Positions 54,874 through 64,000 of a stretch of DNA of 64,000 nucleotides are shown here, piece by piece; the first letter of the stretch is position 1, and each line of letters begins with the position of its first letter. This stretch comes from Metallyticus violacea (lineage: Eukaryota; Arthropoda; Insecta; Mantodea; Metallyticidae). Both the position numbers and the translations under genes were made by a program. The notes beneath the pieces were generated by a model. The model ran no database searches. It worked only from the letters and a program-made list of their open reading frames with translations, and was not told the origin of the DNA. The DNA lies in contig CM060833.1 of the NCBI GenBank assembly GCA_030762175.1, positions 165,418,001 to 165,482,000 of the forward strand, written 5' to 3'.

Positions 54874-55145
54874 TCGGTCCTGGGGGTCTAGTGGTTACCA
54901 TACTTGCCTCCTAAACACAAGATAGCGGGTTCAAACCCGGCTAGGACCGATGAATTTTTTCGGGGCGTAAAAATCCTAAGTATGGCTTCCTTCGGAAGGG
55001 AAGTAAAGCCGTGGGTCCCGTGTCATACATTTACGGCACGAAAGAGAGGCCTCTGAGCAAAATTTGTCGGCCATTTCACGCCCTGGGTGAATGGGACGCT
55101 GATGACCGGAGATGTTAAAGAGCGTCCATAAATAAATCATTCAAA
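54874..55145 (+). mobile_element. SINE-A copy 8 with 13-bp target duplication
   Basis: AAACTCTAATTAG is repeated exactly on both sides (54861-54873 and 55146-55158). The head has TGGGGGTCTAGTGGTTACCA, GCCTCCTAAACA and B box GGGTTCAAACCC. The body lacks a few bases around AAAGAGAGGCC. The tail hairpin (GGGACGCT/AGCGTCC) is present, and the end is AATAAATCATTCAAAA. Confidence 0.95.
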
Positions 55146-55158
55146 AAACTCTAATTAG

Positions 55159-55680
55159 CACTGATCCCCCTCCCCAGACCGATTTAATTGTTTGAGTATT
55201 GCGATTTAGAAATCGACAACAATTATCACTGGTTAGAAAAGAAAGCCTAAATGTTCACATTCAACTCTGTACAGAACGAAAAATGTTATGTATTCTTGCT
55301 TTCTTTTGTTAGGTAATAAGGAAAACAATAGGAACATGTAGTGCCAATTGATGAGACAGTGTATTGTAAACAACAACTGATAGAATGTTCTTTGCTGTAA
55401 CTAATCAGTCCCTTATATACTTCTTTAACACTGATTTCACAGCACTATGATATTACTGTCGCAGTAATTGATCAATATAATAAAGCCTTTGTTTCGAACT
55501 TATTTTATATTTATATTTAAAGCATTTAAGGTTTCATGCCATTCACTTACATATGTCCGTGGGTAGAACTTTTCGTTATCTATAAGCACCTTCTTGTAAT
55601 AATTTCAAGTCACAAAAATGTAGCACAGATGTACTTGCGGGTTCCAGAGAATTCGCTACGACTCTAGTAGGAGGCTCCAT
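55159..55680. other. no recognisable feature
   Basis: Nothing recognised in this AT-rich spacer between two SINEs. Confidence 0.5.
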
Positions 55681-55691
55681 AAATCACAAAC

Positions 55692-55987
55692 ACTTCGACG
55701 GATGGCCGAAGTCGTTAAGGCGCGGACTCGTGAGCGGGAGGTCTAGGGTTCGAATCCCACCAGGACCGTCCTCCCTGGCTGAGGTTTTCTCCAGGTTTCC
55801 CTCAGTCCTCATAAATGGCAAATGCCGGGAAGTATCCTAAACTTAGGCCGAGAACGTTTCCTTCCTTAAAAAAAAAAGTCCTTTTCCTATTTATCATTTC
55901 ATTTCATGTATCATCAGTGTCCACCACCTGTGGTACCTCTGTAGTAAAAATGGACGTTAAACACTATTAAATAAAAAAATAATAAAC
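55692..55987 (+). mobile_element. SINE-B copy 9 with 11-bp target duplication
   Basis: AAATCACAAAC flanks the copy (55681-55691 and 55988-55998). The head is GATGGCCGAAGTCGTTAAGG and the B box GGTTCGAATCCC. The central module, internal A10 tract, terminal module and A-rich 3' end are all present. Full length. Confidence 0.94.
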
Positions 55988-56374
55988 AAATCACAAACTG
56001 ATTTCCGTTTACAAGTCACGTGAACGTTTCATTTGCAGATGTTTCTGTCATGGTTGTGGTTATTTACATAATATTTTATTTCATTATTACAGACATTAGC
56101 AACTTTAGCAATATACGTTTTATTTATACATCACCAACTAATATCACCATTTTCATAAACATATACATATTTATACTTTGTTTGATAAGTCTTTGCCACT
56201 ATTTGTTCCTTCCGCTAAGATGTTCATGCTCATAAATGAGTGTATTTATGCAAGTTAACACTCATACAACTTTCACACGGATTCAAGGGACCTACTTGCC
56301 TTTCATAATATACAAAAAGTGCATTATTTAAATAAATAAGTAAATACGTGACACCTCCATTGCTTAATGCAGTT

Positions 56375-56391
56375 AAAATAATAATGATTAT

Positions 56392-56443
<52 letters not shown>
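56375..56443. repeat. (AAT)n microsatellite
   Basis: A run of AAT units, slightly imperfect at the left. Confidence 0.95.
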
Positions 56444-56444
56444 G

Positions 56445-57363
56445 CACCTTTATATACACATGCAGAATATGGAACCCTTTATCAGCGGAATAAGTAAACA
56501 CCATACATACATTTTTGTTTGTTTAATTCAGTTTATTCCCCCCCCCCTCCGATTTTCACCCTTTTCAAGCCATGTCTCACTTGCGATATGAATTTGCCTG
56601 CCAGCGGAGCCCAGCATGCCTTTTGCCCTCTGTTAGAGTCAGTAAAGGAAAGCCGCAGAAATGTTTTTCTGCACACCTCAGTGCTGCTAAAGTTTGCTAG
56701 GACATGCGACCAGGATTCTTCATTTGCACATAAAGGTGCAAATTCTCAGTCCATTTTCACCCGAGACTCTGATCTGCCGCCATGCTCCAAGCCTAAACCA
56801 CGCGAGTCCCTGTTTAATGAGTCTGGCCCCTGTTTTGAGGTACAGCTCCTTCCCCCACCCATATTTAACCTCGTTTGCACTTCTAACGAGATCTTCTGCC
56901 CATACTGCGCGATTGTATGCTGCCAATCAGACGGTTCTTGATCTTCCTCCATACAGTTTTCCTGTAAACTTGACCTGCCGTCCAAATATTGTCCAACCTG
57001 ATGGTTTCTAATCCCTTTGTCACTTTGAAGGCCCATGTCTCATTTCCTTCCAATCTAAGGTGCTATAATTAAAGATTGATCTTCCAGAAAAATGTTTAGC
57101 CACCATTTCACCACTCTAATTTTACATTGTTGTCTCACTATGAGCCCCAAATTCCCTTTTAATTTCGCAATTCGCTGTACCCCTCTCTACCCCAAAATGT
57201 GTTCTCACCTGATCCAGATTCTCCGATGTTCATGACAAACTGAAAGATCAAAATGTAAGCCTTACCCGAGCATACAAACAAGTAAAGTTTGTGACGCAAC
57301 GCGCCACTATTATTGCTACCAACCTAATTTTTTCCATCAAAATTCATTATAAGCATACCTTTG
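56445..57363. other. no recognisable feature
   Basis: Overlapping open frames on both strands at 56519-57036 (up to 140 codons) are relatively C-rich but contain no motif I recognise. They could be a fragment of an unknown repeat or gene. Confidence 0.4.
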
Positions 57364-57635
57364 ATTAGTGTTTAACGCCCGTTTGTACTACTGAGGCACC
57401 ACAGGTGGTGGACACTGATGAAACATGAGATAAAGTGATATACTGTGAAAGGATTTTTTTTTTCGGAAAGAAGCGTTCCAGGCCCAAGTTTAGGGTACCT
57501 CCCCGGCATTTGCCAGTTATGAGGACTGAGGAAAACTGGAAAAACTCCCAGTCAGGGAGGACGGTCCTGGCGAGATTCGAACCCGCTTCGGCTGATGTGT
57601 CCGCGCCTTAAAGACCTCGGCCACCCATGGCGGTT
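57364..57635 (-). mobile_element. SINE-B copy 10
   Basis: A minus-strand, near full-length copy: GTGTTTAACGCCCGTTTGTA at the left (3' end of the element), then terminal module, reversed A tract, central module, reversed B box GATTCGAACCC and head ending CCACCCATGGCGGTT. Confidence 0.9.
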
Positions 57636-57885
57636 GAAAAAAAAAATGAAATTGAAATTTCAGGTAGAATTTTGGCGCCAACATATGACGTTCTACATAA
57701 TCATTCTCGAAATTACAAACCAGTGCATGGGACTTTGGAAATGTAAAGAAATACATTAGCAATGAAATCAAAAACTTTACCGTGGTCGCATCAATCAGAA
57801 AGTGTTTTCCTGATTGACCGAGGAAAGATGAAAATGCCTAAACTCTATAGGGGAAATTGGTATGCCTGTTTTATTACAGCCTGTC

Positions 57886-57995
57886 AGTGATTTTGTCTTA
57901 CTGAATCCACTCAGAATGCGTAGCATCAAGAAGGACGTTTGAATTTTTTGGTTAGACGAATGATCACTATGGGAAATTCAAGGGAATTTGATTTC
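57886..57995 (+). pseudogene. repeat G, third copy (C-terminal end only)
   Basis: The frame PVSDFVLLNPLRMRSIKKDV ends in TGA. Both this coding end and the following ~60 bp (GAATTTTTTGGTTAGACGAA, ATGATCACTATGGGAAATTC) match 61200-61330. The match begins right after TTTTATTACAG, a good splice acceptor. In the copy at 61 kb the corresponding sequence is fused to upstream coding without an intron. The protein is unrecognised. Confidence 0.6.
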
Positions 57996-58070
57996 ATCTA
58001 TGTAAGTTGTACGAGTATAACACTGCCCAGCTTGTGCATAGGTCAAATTTCTAACCAAATGCAATGTCCA

Positions 58071-58420
58071 CTACGTTTTCTTGATGCTACGCATTCTTGA
58101 TGCATTCAGCAAGACGAAATTACCTTTTCCAGGGTATTCATAATGCCCTTGAAAAATGCAATGCGATCTACTCTGTAAGCTTTTGTTAATATATCTTTGA
58201 CAGCTGTCTTTCTTAGCTGATTTCTTAGGATGATGGAGGTCCGTGTCCACATCGTGGAAATTTAGCACCAGCACTCAAGATTTTTGCTGTGCTTGACACT
58301 GTCGTGAAGCAACCTGTGGCCATCTGCATTCTGGATTTCTGATTCTCTATTGTGTTTCTACCATCAACAAGCGTTCTCCAGCAATAGCGCTCAATCCTTC
58401 ATGTTCAATCAGCGCAGTTA
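58071..58420 (-). pseudogene. repeat G, inverted copy of an unrecognised coding sequence
   Basis: Minus-strand copy of 60887-61262. The open frame 58071-58274 reads VDTDLHHPKKSAKKDSCQRY and ends FVLLNASRMRSIKKT at TAG, the same ending as the + copy. Upstream (58275-58420) homology continues with frame breaks (HEGLSAIAGERLLMVETQ). Function unknown. The shared frame and stop in separate copies suggest descent from a protein-coding gene. Confidence 0.6.
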
Positions 58421-58424
58421 TGCT

Positions 58425-58760
58425 TTTTAATACTGTGGAAATATTGTATGTGAGAAATATAAGTCATTATAATTTTTGCCAGGAATGTGTATCCCTGCGT
58501 GGGCAGAAAATTATGTGTGGCATGTGTTGCCAATTCAATATCAAAGGAGTTCAAGTTCATGTCATTGCACTAAATAAAATGTTTGGAAGGGACTGTACCA
58601 AAGTATAAAGAAATTAAATTTGTGTTCTATAAGATACTTTGAGCAATTAATTTACATTAAAGTAGAAAAAATCAACGTGAAAAAGATGGGTATAATTGCA
58701 TGTTTTGAGTTCAAAGCTCAACCAGGTAGATATATTTTTCTTTGGGCACATCTTAGATTG
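58425..58760. repeat. blocks repeated in inverted orientation at 58985-60130
   Basis: Three blocks have reverse-complement partners. ACTGTGGAAATATTGTATGT (58434 onward) matches 58985-59030. AATGTTTGGAAGGGACTGTA (58580 onward) matches 59925-60020. TTGAGTTCAAAGCTCAACCA (58706 onward) matches 60085-60130. Their order is not simply reversed at the second site, so the duplication has been rearranged. Confidence 0.65.
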
Positions 58761-59919
58761 TGTTAAAAATACCTGAGATCATTAGGGGTATAAAACTAGT
58801 ACCTTGTGCTTCAATAAAAATCTAGTTCATTTATAATTTCAAGTGTATTACATTAAAACTTATTTACTAAATATATAAACGCTACATCTAAAACAGCTTT
58901 TACATTCAACATTCGAAGAAAATGCCTGTCCATAAGAAACAACGTAAATTGTCGTCATAAACAGTTTCTGTACACTGAAAAGAATTTACAATGATTTATA
59001 TTTCTCACATGCATTATTTCCACAATATTAAATATAATTTTGAATATCTTAAACATAACTGCTAGAAAATTATCGCGTATTCATTTATTTACTTTCTGTT
59101 TTTTGTTTAAATTCCGCATTCTTTTATACATTTACTATTATTTGATGTATATTAATCCGTTTTAGGCCTAAATTTGAAAAAAAAAATCCAAGATGGATTA
59201 AACAGGCTCATTTGTACGCCAATACTGTTCTTGAGTACAAGAAATATATTGATAAGAACCGATATATAAATAGTCATTTGTCTTGCCGTATAATGTGGAT
59301 ACAAAAGCAATGAACATTCCAAAAAACATTTCCATGATACACATATAATTAATTTGTTCATGTTAAAACCTTTTAAAGCCTTTTCCAGCGCATTCTTTCG
59401 GAGCGCTATGTAGACGTTCTTCTAAATTTATGTGACAACAGCACTTCTTGCTTCCAAAAGATAATGGTAATATCTTGTATCTGGTACACAATGGATAATG
59501 CAACATTTCGCCTGTCCTATATTTTCGCTTGAGCAATTCACAGTGCCTTCATCCTTTCCGTCTCATTCTTTTTACAATTGGCTAAACACTTTCGTCTTTT
59601 CAGTTCTACGAAAAGACGTAAAGTACTTTTGTTGTTCAGCTAGAAGCAATACTTTTCTTCTCGTGTGTGTTCTGGAACGTTAGTATTATGATGGCATTAA
59701 TGAAGTCTACTGGCTCTAGTTTGGGAGATGTATTTGAAGATAAATTAAACCAGAGTTTTAAGTTTACTCTAGAATAGACACATATAAAGATGCAGTGCGT
59801 TTCAACAGCACCATTTGCTAAACGGTTTTCTGCCCTTACGATTATTATACCCGTTCTTTTTCAAGTTAATTTTTTTGTACTTAAATGTAAACGTATTGCT
59901 CAAGGTAACTTGTAGAACA

Positions 59920-60130
59920 TAAAACAAATTTCTTTACACTTTGGCACAGTCCCTTCCAAACATTTTATTTGATGCAATGACATAAACTTAACTCCTTTGA
60001 TAGTGGATTGGCACTTGGCAATTCACTGCCACGTAGGTAGGGAATGGGCGTGAAAGGACGGTAATCAATCTAAGATGCACCCAAACAAAAATTTATCTAT
60101 TTGATTGAGCTTTGAATCCAAAATATGCAA
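59920..60130. repeat. inverted partners of 58540-58760
   Basis: ACAGTCCCTTCCAAACATTT, ACTCCTTTGATA and ATCTAAGATGCACCCAAACA followed by TGAGCTTTGAA are reverse complements of sequences at 58540-58760. The sequence between 58765 and 59920 has no other recognised feature. Confidence 0.65.
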
Positions 60131-60140
60131 TACTAACGCA

Positions 60141-60409
60141 ATTTGTTTTATTTACAGACGCTCTATAACATCTCAGGTCATCAGCGTGTCATTCAATTCA
60201 GGGGGTGAAACGGCCGATAAATTTTGCTCAGTTCCTTCATAATTGAGGTTATTTTAAGTGCCGTAAATCTACGACCGGGACCCACTTCCGAAGGGAGCCA
60301 TACTTAGGATTTTTACGCTCTGAAAACTCCATCGACCCTGGCCGGGATTGAACCCGCAATCTTTGATTTACGAGGCAAGTATGCATATCACTACACCACC
60401 AGGACCCAC
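60141..60409 (-). mobile_element. SINE-A copy 9
   Basis: A minus-strand copy inserted beside the repeat-G duplication. It has the tail (TTTATTTACAGACGCTCTAT), a shortened body and the reversed B box GGGATTGAACCC. It ends CACCACCAGGACCCAC. It is more diverged than most copies. Confidence 0.9.
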
Positions 60410-60585
60410 TATATTGCCAAGCTGTTTAGGAAAACGACACATGTAATCGTCAGAAATAGAAGTATTACGTCTTTTGTTCCAATTTGTGTCTTTACTTGAA
60501 TATGGTGAAACAATCTTGGAGAGGATCTACCAGTACCTGTAATTAACATGCTTGATGTCATCCTCAATCTTTCTGTAACAATGGA

Positions 60586-60876
60586 AGAAATGAATGAATT
60601 GTGTTTAACGCCCGTTTTTGCTATAGAAGCACCACTGGCGATGCACACTAATGATACATGAGGTGAAGTGATATAGTGTGAAAGCTTTTTTTTTTTTTTT
60701 TAATGAAGGAATTATTCCTAAGTTTAGTGTACCTCCCCGGTATTTGCCATTTATCAGCAATGAGGAAAATCTGCAAAAACAAACCTCATTCATGAAGGAT
60801 GGTACTGGCGGATACGAACCCCAGACCTCCCGCTCACGAGTCCACGCCTTAACAACCTCGGCTACCCCTGGTGGTA
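60586..60876 (-). mobile_element. SINE-B copy 11, inserted in repeat G
   Basis: TAACAATGGA flanks it on both sides (60576-60585 and 60877-60886). It is a minus-strand full-length copy with a long reversed A tract. It splits the + copy of repeat G: upstream CATGCTTGATGTCATCCTCA and downstream GATGCTAAGGCTATTGAAGG form one continuous frame once the SINE and one duplication are disregarded. Confidence 0.93.
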
Positions 60877-60886
60877 TAACAATGGA

Positions 60887-61262
60887 TGCTAAGGCTATTG
60901 AAGGATTAAGCCCTACTAATGCTGAAGAATGCATGCTGTTGGTAGAAACACTTTCAGGATTCCCCAGAATGCAGATGGCTACAGGTTGCTTCAAGACACT
61001 GTCAAGCACAGCAAAAATCTTGACTGCTCGTGCTAAATTTCTATGTGGACACGGACCTCCATCATCCTAAGAAATCAGCTAAGAAAGACAGTTGTCAAAG
61101 ATATATCAACAAAAGCTTACAAAGTAGATCTCATTGCATTTTTCAAGGGTATTATGTATACCTGGAAAAAGGTAATGATCTCAAATGAGAAAGTTCCTCC
61201 AATACCTGCCAGTGATTTCATCTTGCTGAATGCACGCAGAATGCGTAGTATCAAGAAAACGT
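60887..61262 (+). pseudogene. repeat G, + copy of an unrecognised coding sequence
   Basis: The frame from ~60890 reads AKAIEGLSPTNAEECMLLVE, TLSGFPRMQMATGCFKTLSS and TAKILTARAKFLC. One frame change near 61045 then leads to LRKTVVKDISTKAYKVDLIA, FFKGIMYTWKKVMISNEK and FILLNARRMRSIKKT, stopping at TAG 61262. It matches 58071-58420 inverted, with the last part also at 57886-57995. I do not recognise the protein. A helical, leucine-rich composition is visible but no motif. Lack of introns compared with the 57.9 kb copy hints at a retrocopy. Confidence 0.6.
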
Positions 61263-61620
61263 AGTGGAAATTGCTTGAGGGTGAATTTTTTGGTTAGAGG
61301 AATGATCACTATGGGAAATTTAGGGGAATTATAATTTTATAGCAATATATTCTAAGTAATTTGTACTAGTAGAATGTACATAGAATATGTTTCCAGCATA
61401 AACAAGGCCAGTTTAAGTCAATGTTGCGCTTTAGATTAGAGTACTGCGAGCTTATGTAAACAGTGTGTAAATTTGAATAGTATTACATTTTTTCATACAG
61501 TTAAGACGAATGAAGCCATTTTGTCAGTTTCGAACCATTGAGAAGAAGGTGTGTTCAAGTCTGCAACTGTTTCGAGATCTTTGTTTTCGAGATGACGTAT
61601 ACACCTACAATATATATAAG

Positions 61621-61888
61621 ACCGCCACGGCAGGGATTCGTGAGCGGAGGTCTGGGGTTCGAATCCCGCCAGGATCGTTCTCTCTGACTGAGGTTTTCTC
61701 CAGTTTTTCCTCAGTGCTCATAAATGCAATTGCCGGGGAGATACCCTAAACTAAGGCCTGGAACGTTTCCTTCCTTTAAAAAAAAAAAAAAAAAAAAAAA
61801 CTTTCCAATTTATCATTTCATCTCATGTAACATCAGTGTCCATTGCCTGTGATGCTACATAGTAAAAACGGGCGTTAAACACCGTTCA
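61621..61888 (+). mobile_element. SINE-B copy 12
   Basis: The head has a short deletion in the A-box region (ACCGCCACGGCAGGGATTCG), while the B box GGTTCGAATCCC is intact. The internal A tract is unusually long (~23). The terminal module and GGGCGTTAAACACCGTTCAA end follow. AATATATATA-like sequence on both sides may be the target duplication. Confidence 0.92.
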
Positions 61889-61894
61889 ATATAT

Positions 61895-63050
61895 ATATAA
61901 CTCTCTATTTAATCATGCTTATAATAATTTTGTTATACTTTTCGAAGTTTTATAGAACGAGCAAAGGAAGTATTGGTGATTTCTCTTGAAAGGTGTTGAG
62001 CTCTGACTTTGAATACAATAACTACTGTACTCAGTTCTGAAAGTACCCTATTCCTAATTTCAAATAGTGAGGCATTATAAAAAGGAGGATTCAGTGGAAT
62101 ACCAAATCCGTTTTGATGTTTCAACATGAGCCACAGAACTATTTAAATTTCTTTATACCAGTCCAGCTTGTGCAGGAAAGTGAAGCTAAAAAATGAAGAA
62201 ATAGATATACAGATCTTACCCCCAAGCGATTAAAGATTTCGGTCACTACATCCAAAATACGTGATAGTGGCATAGTTGCTGACCTTGCCTTTGTTTCTGT
62301 TACGAACTCTATCAACAATCTTTCATGACTTAAGAGAAGTCCTTCAAACCAAAGGAAACTTCTGCCCGTGTTAAGTCCAGGGCTTTTCATTCAATTTCAT
62401 CAGAGAAAATCGCCTCTGTTAAGGAGAAGAGACTAAGAGAATGGTGCGCACAAATACCAGTGAAGAAAATGACAGCTCAAGAGCGGTTTGTCTCTCCAGT
62501 AAAGATGAATTGATTGTAAATGGAGCTAAGGAGAGTTTTAGAAATGTGGATTCTGTGATGTCAATTGTTTTTCAAAAGAAGCTATTAAAAAGTAAGACTG
62601 GATCTGCTTGCAGCTGTTGTTTCGATGTTGCATTAACAGCCTGCAACATCATCCAAAGTTAACAATAAGGTTGGCAACTTTGTTTTGTTACAGAAAAAAA
62701 TGCAATAAATTGCAATTTTTCTCTTTAATCGGCACCAATTTTAAACATGGTTCAAATATTTCAATATCTATATAAATGGCCCCAAATTGATTAAGATGAG
62801 CAGGGAAATTTGATGATGTGATTCTGTCTCTAAATTCAAGAAACAAATCAAAATTTATAAACAGGTACCTTAGAGATTGAGCGTAATACAAATAAAGTGT
62901 CTTAGATAATTTCTACCAGTGATTTCTGTAACTTTACATTGTTAAAATTATTCCCCTGTACTGTACAGCTAAATAGGTCATTATATAGAATATGTAAATC
63001 ACATTAGTTGATAGACATTCCCAAAAATCCAATATTTTAAATATGAAACA
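61895..63050. other. no recognisable feature
   Basis: Open frames at 62139-62390 (minus) and 62441-62662 (plus) have no motif I recognise. They could be remnants of an unknown repeat. Confidence 0.4.
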
Positions 63051-63054
63051 CGTT

Positions 63055-63270
63055 GATTGCTATCTGGGAGACCCGGGTTCGATTCCCGGTACCTACTTAA
63101 GAATTTTTCTGGAACGGAGTCCATCCAGCCCTGTGGAAGCTGCCTGATGGAGAGGTGGCGTTCTACGATAACGAAAGTCGCGTGATAGGCTACCGGCTGG
63201 GTATCAGCGAGCTGTTCACATGCCCTCTGCATTACTGCTCTCTATCAATGAAGATGTAAGACGGAGGTAG
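63055..63270 (+). mobile_element. possible third tRNA-derived SINE (SINE-C)
   Basis: GACCCGGGTTCGATTCCCGG (63070-63089) is an excellent B box with paired flanks, as in a tRNA T arm. It is followed by a GC-richer ~170-bp body (CTGGAACGGAGTCCATCCAG, GGAAGCTGCCTGATGGAGAG) unlike the surrounding DNA. The A-box half is not clear and no second copy exists in the window, so family status is unproven. Confidence 0.45.
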
Positions 63271-63274
63271 AGAA

Positions 63275-64000
63275 TGTAGATCAAGACTCGCCCCGGGCTG
63301 TAGATGCAAATTAGAAGAAGAAATACTAAAATAATCGTCACAACCTTTAAATGCAGCATTTCCCCCATCGTCATGGCAGAAGTGGTTAAGGCTCAAGATA
63401 TTATTTCAGTCGTGTGCTTGGTTCCTTGGACTGCTGATTTCTATCTAATGATAAATTACAACGCGTGGTGAATTTTATCCGGGCGACAGAAGGCGTTATA
63501 TATCGCAACATAAATGGAACATTATTCAAGCTTCATTTTGTTTCAACGTTACGTGCAGAAGTTAGACTTCCATGAGAACAACAGAAAATAAAATTAAGAT
63601 ATGATATCTACATATTTAACCACAAAACGTAAATGTAACCTTCATTCTATCATTTCTTCATTATAAGAAATCCCGTTCATTAAACGATAAATATAATTGT
63701 GACCGTTTATTTATAACCTTAACGTCATTTGTTAGCATATTTGGTGTGCTTTATGAGACGGATTATTGTTCAGAAACTAAAAACAAACAAAGTTGTTATT
63801 TACAGTTCAGAAAAAAAGAGGCCCAAATAATTAACGAACGGAAAGGGGACTTGAATTGAGAATTTTAAGAGTGGAAATGTCTCCTATACTTCACTATGAG
63901 CTACAGGTCAACGTCATACTCCATTGCGATATGACGTGTGTTCATGGCCAGGGTGGAGGCGAAGTATAAACACGATATACCTCAGCCTAACTGCAACCCT
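63275..64000. other. no recognisable feature
   Basis: AT-rich sequence to the window end. Nothing recognised. Confidence 0.5.

Overview
This is animal nuclear DNA, most likely from an arthropod with a large, repeat-rich genome. The only host gene I can support is the 3' part of a serotonin receptor of the insect/arthropod 5-HT1 type, on the + strand. Its three exons lie at 31348-31736, 43174-43367 and 51599-51949. Splice phases agree across both introns, and the last exon ends with a stop codon. The exon or exons encoding the N-terminus and TM1-TM3 were not found and should lie upstream, probably outside the window. Species cannot be fixed from the sequence alone.

Almost everything else is mobile DNA. 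1-31 kb holds relics of mariner/Tc1-type DNA transposons, a repeat-associated gene family of unknown class, a pair of ~1.1 kb dispersed repeats, and many copies of two tRNA-derived SINE families. I call these SINE-A (tRNA-Arg(CCU)-like head, ~285 bp) and SINE-B (tRNA-Ser/Leu-like head, ~290 bp). 31.7-39.7 kb, inside receptor intron 1, holds a ~2 kb pentanucleotide (ANART) array that starts at the splice donor. The array is split by a full-length 5.9 kb non-LTR retrotransposon (ORF1 with three CCHC knuckles; ORF2 with endonuclease, reverse transcriptase and RNase H). 39.9-51.4 kb (rest of intron 1 and intron 2) holds two mariner copies, a Tc1/IS630-like transposon, a foldback repeat and more SINEs. 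52-64 kb, downstream of the receptor, holds two internally deleted DNA transposons, a scrambled inverted duplication of an unrecognised coding-derived sequence, and further SINEs.

The most interesting biology is in how the retroelements relate. The last ~40 nt of SINE-A match the last ~40 nt of the LINE, and both can fold into a hairpin with a compensatory base-pair change. This is what is expected if the LINE family's enzyme mobilises SINE-A. One SINE-A insertion (17229-17753) carries ~175 bp copied from the flank of another SINE-A copy (18597-19068) and ends in a second SINE tail. That suggests 3' transduction with template switching. Three or more SINE-A breakpoints fall in the same hairpin loop. 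No CRISPR array, rRNA, genuine tRNA gene, operon or bacterial-type feature was seen.
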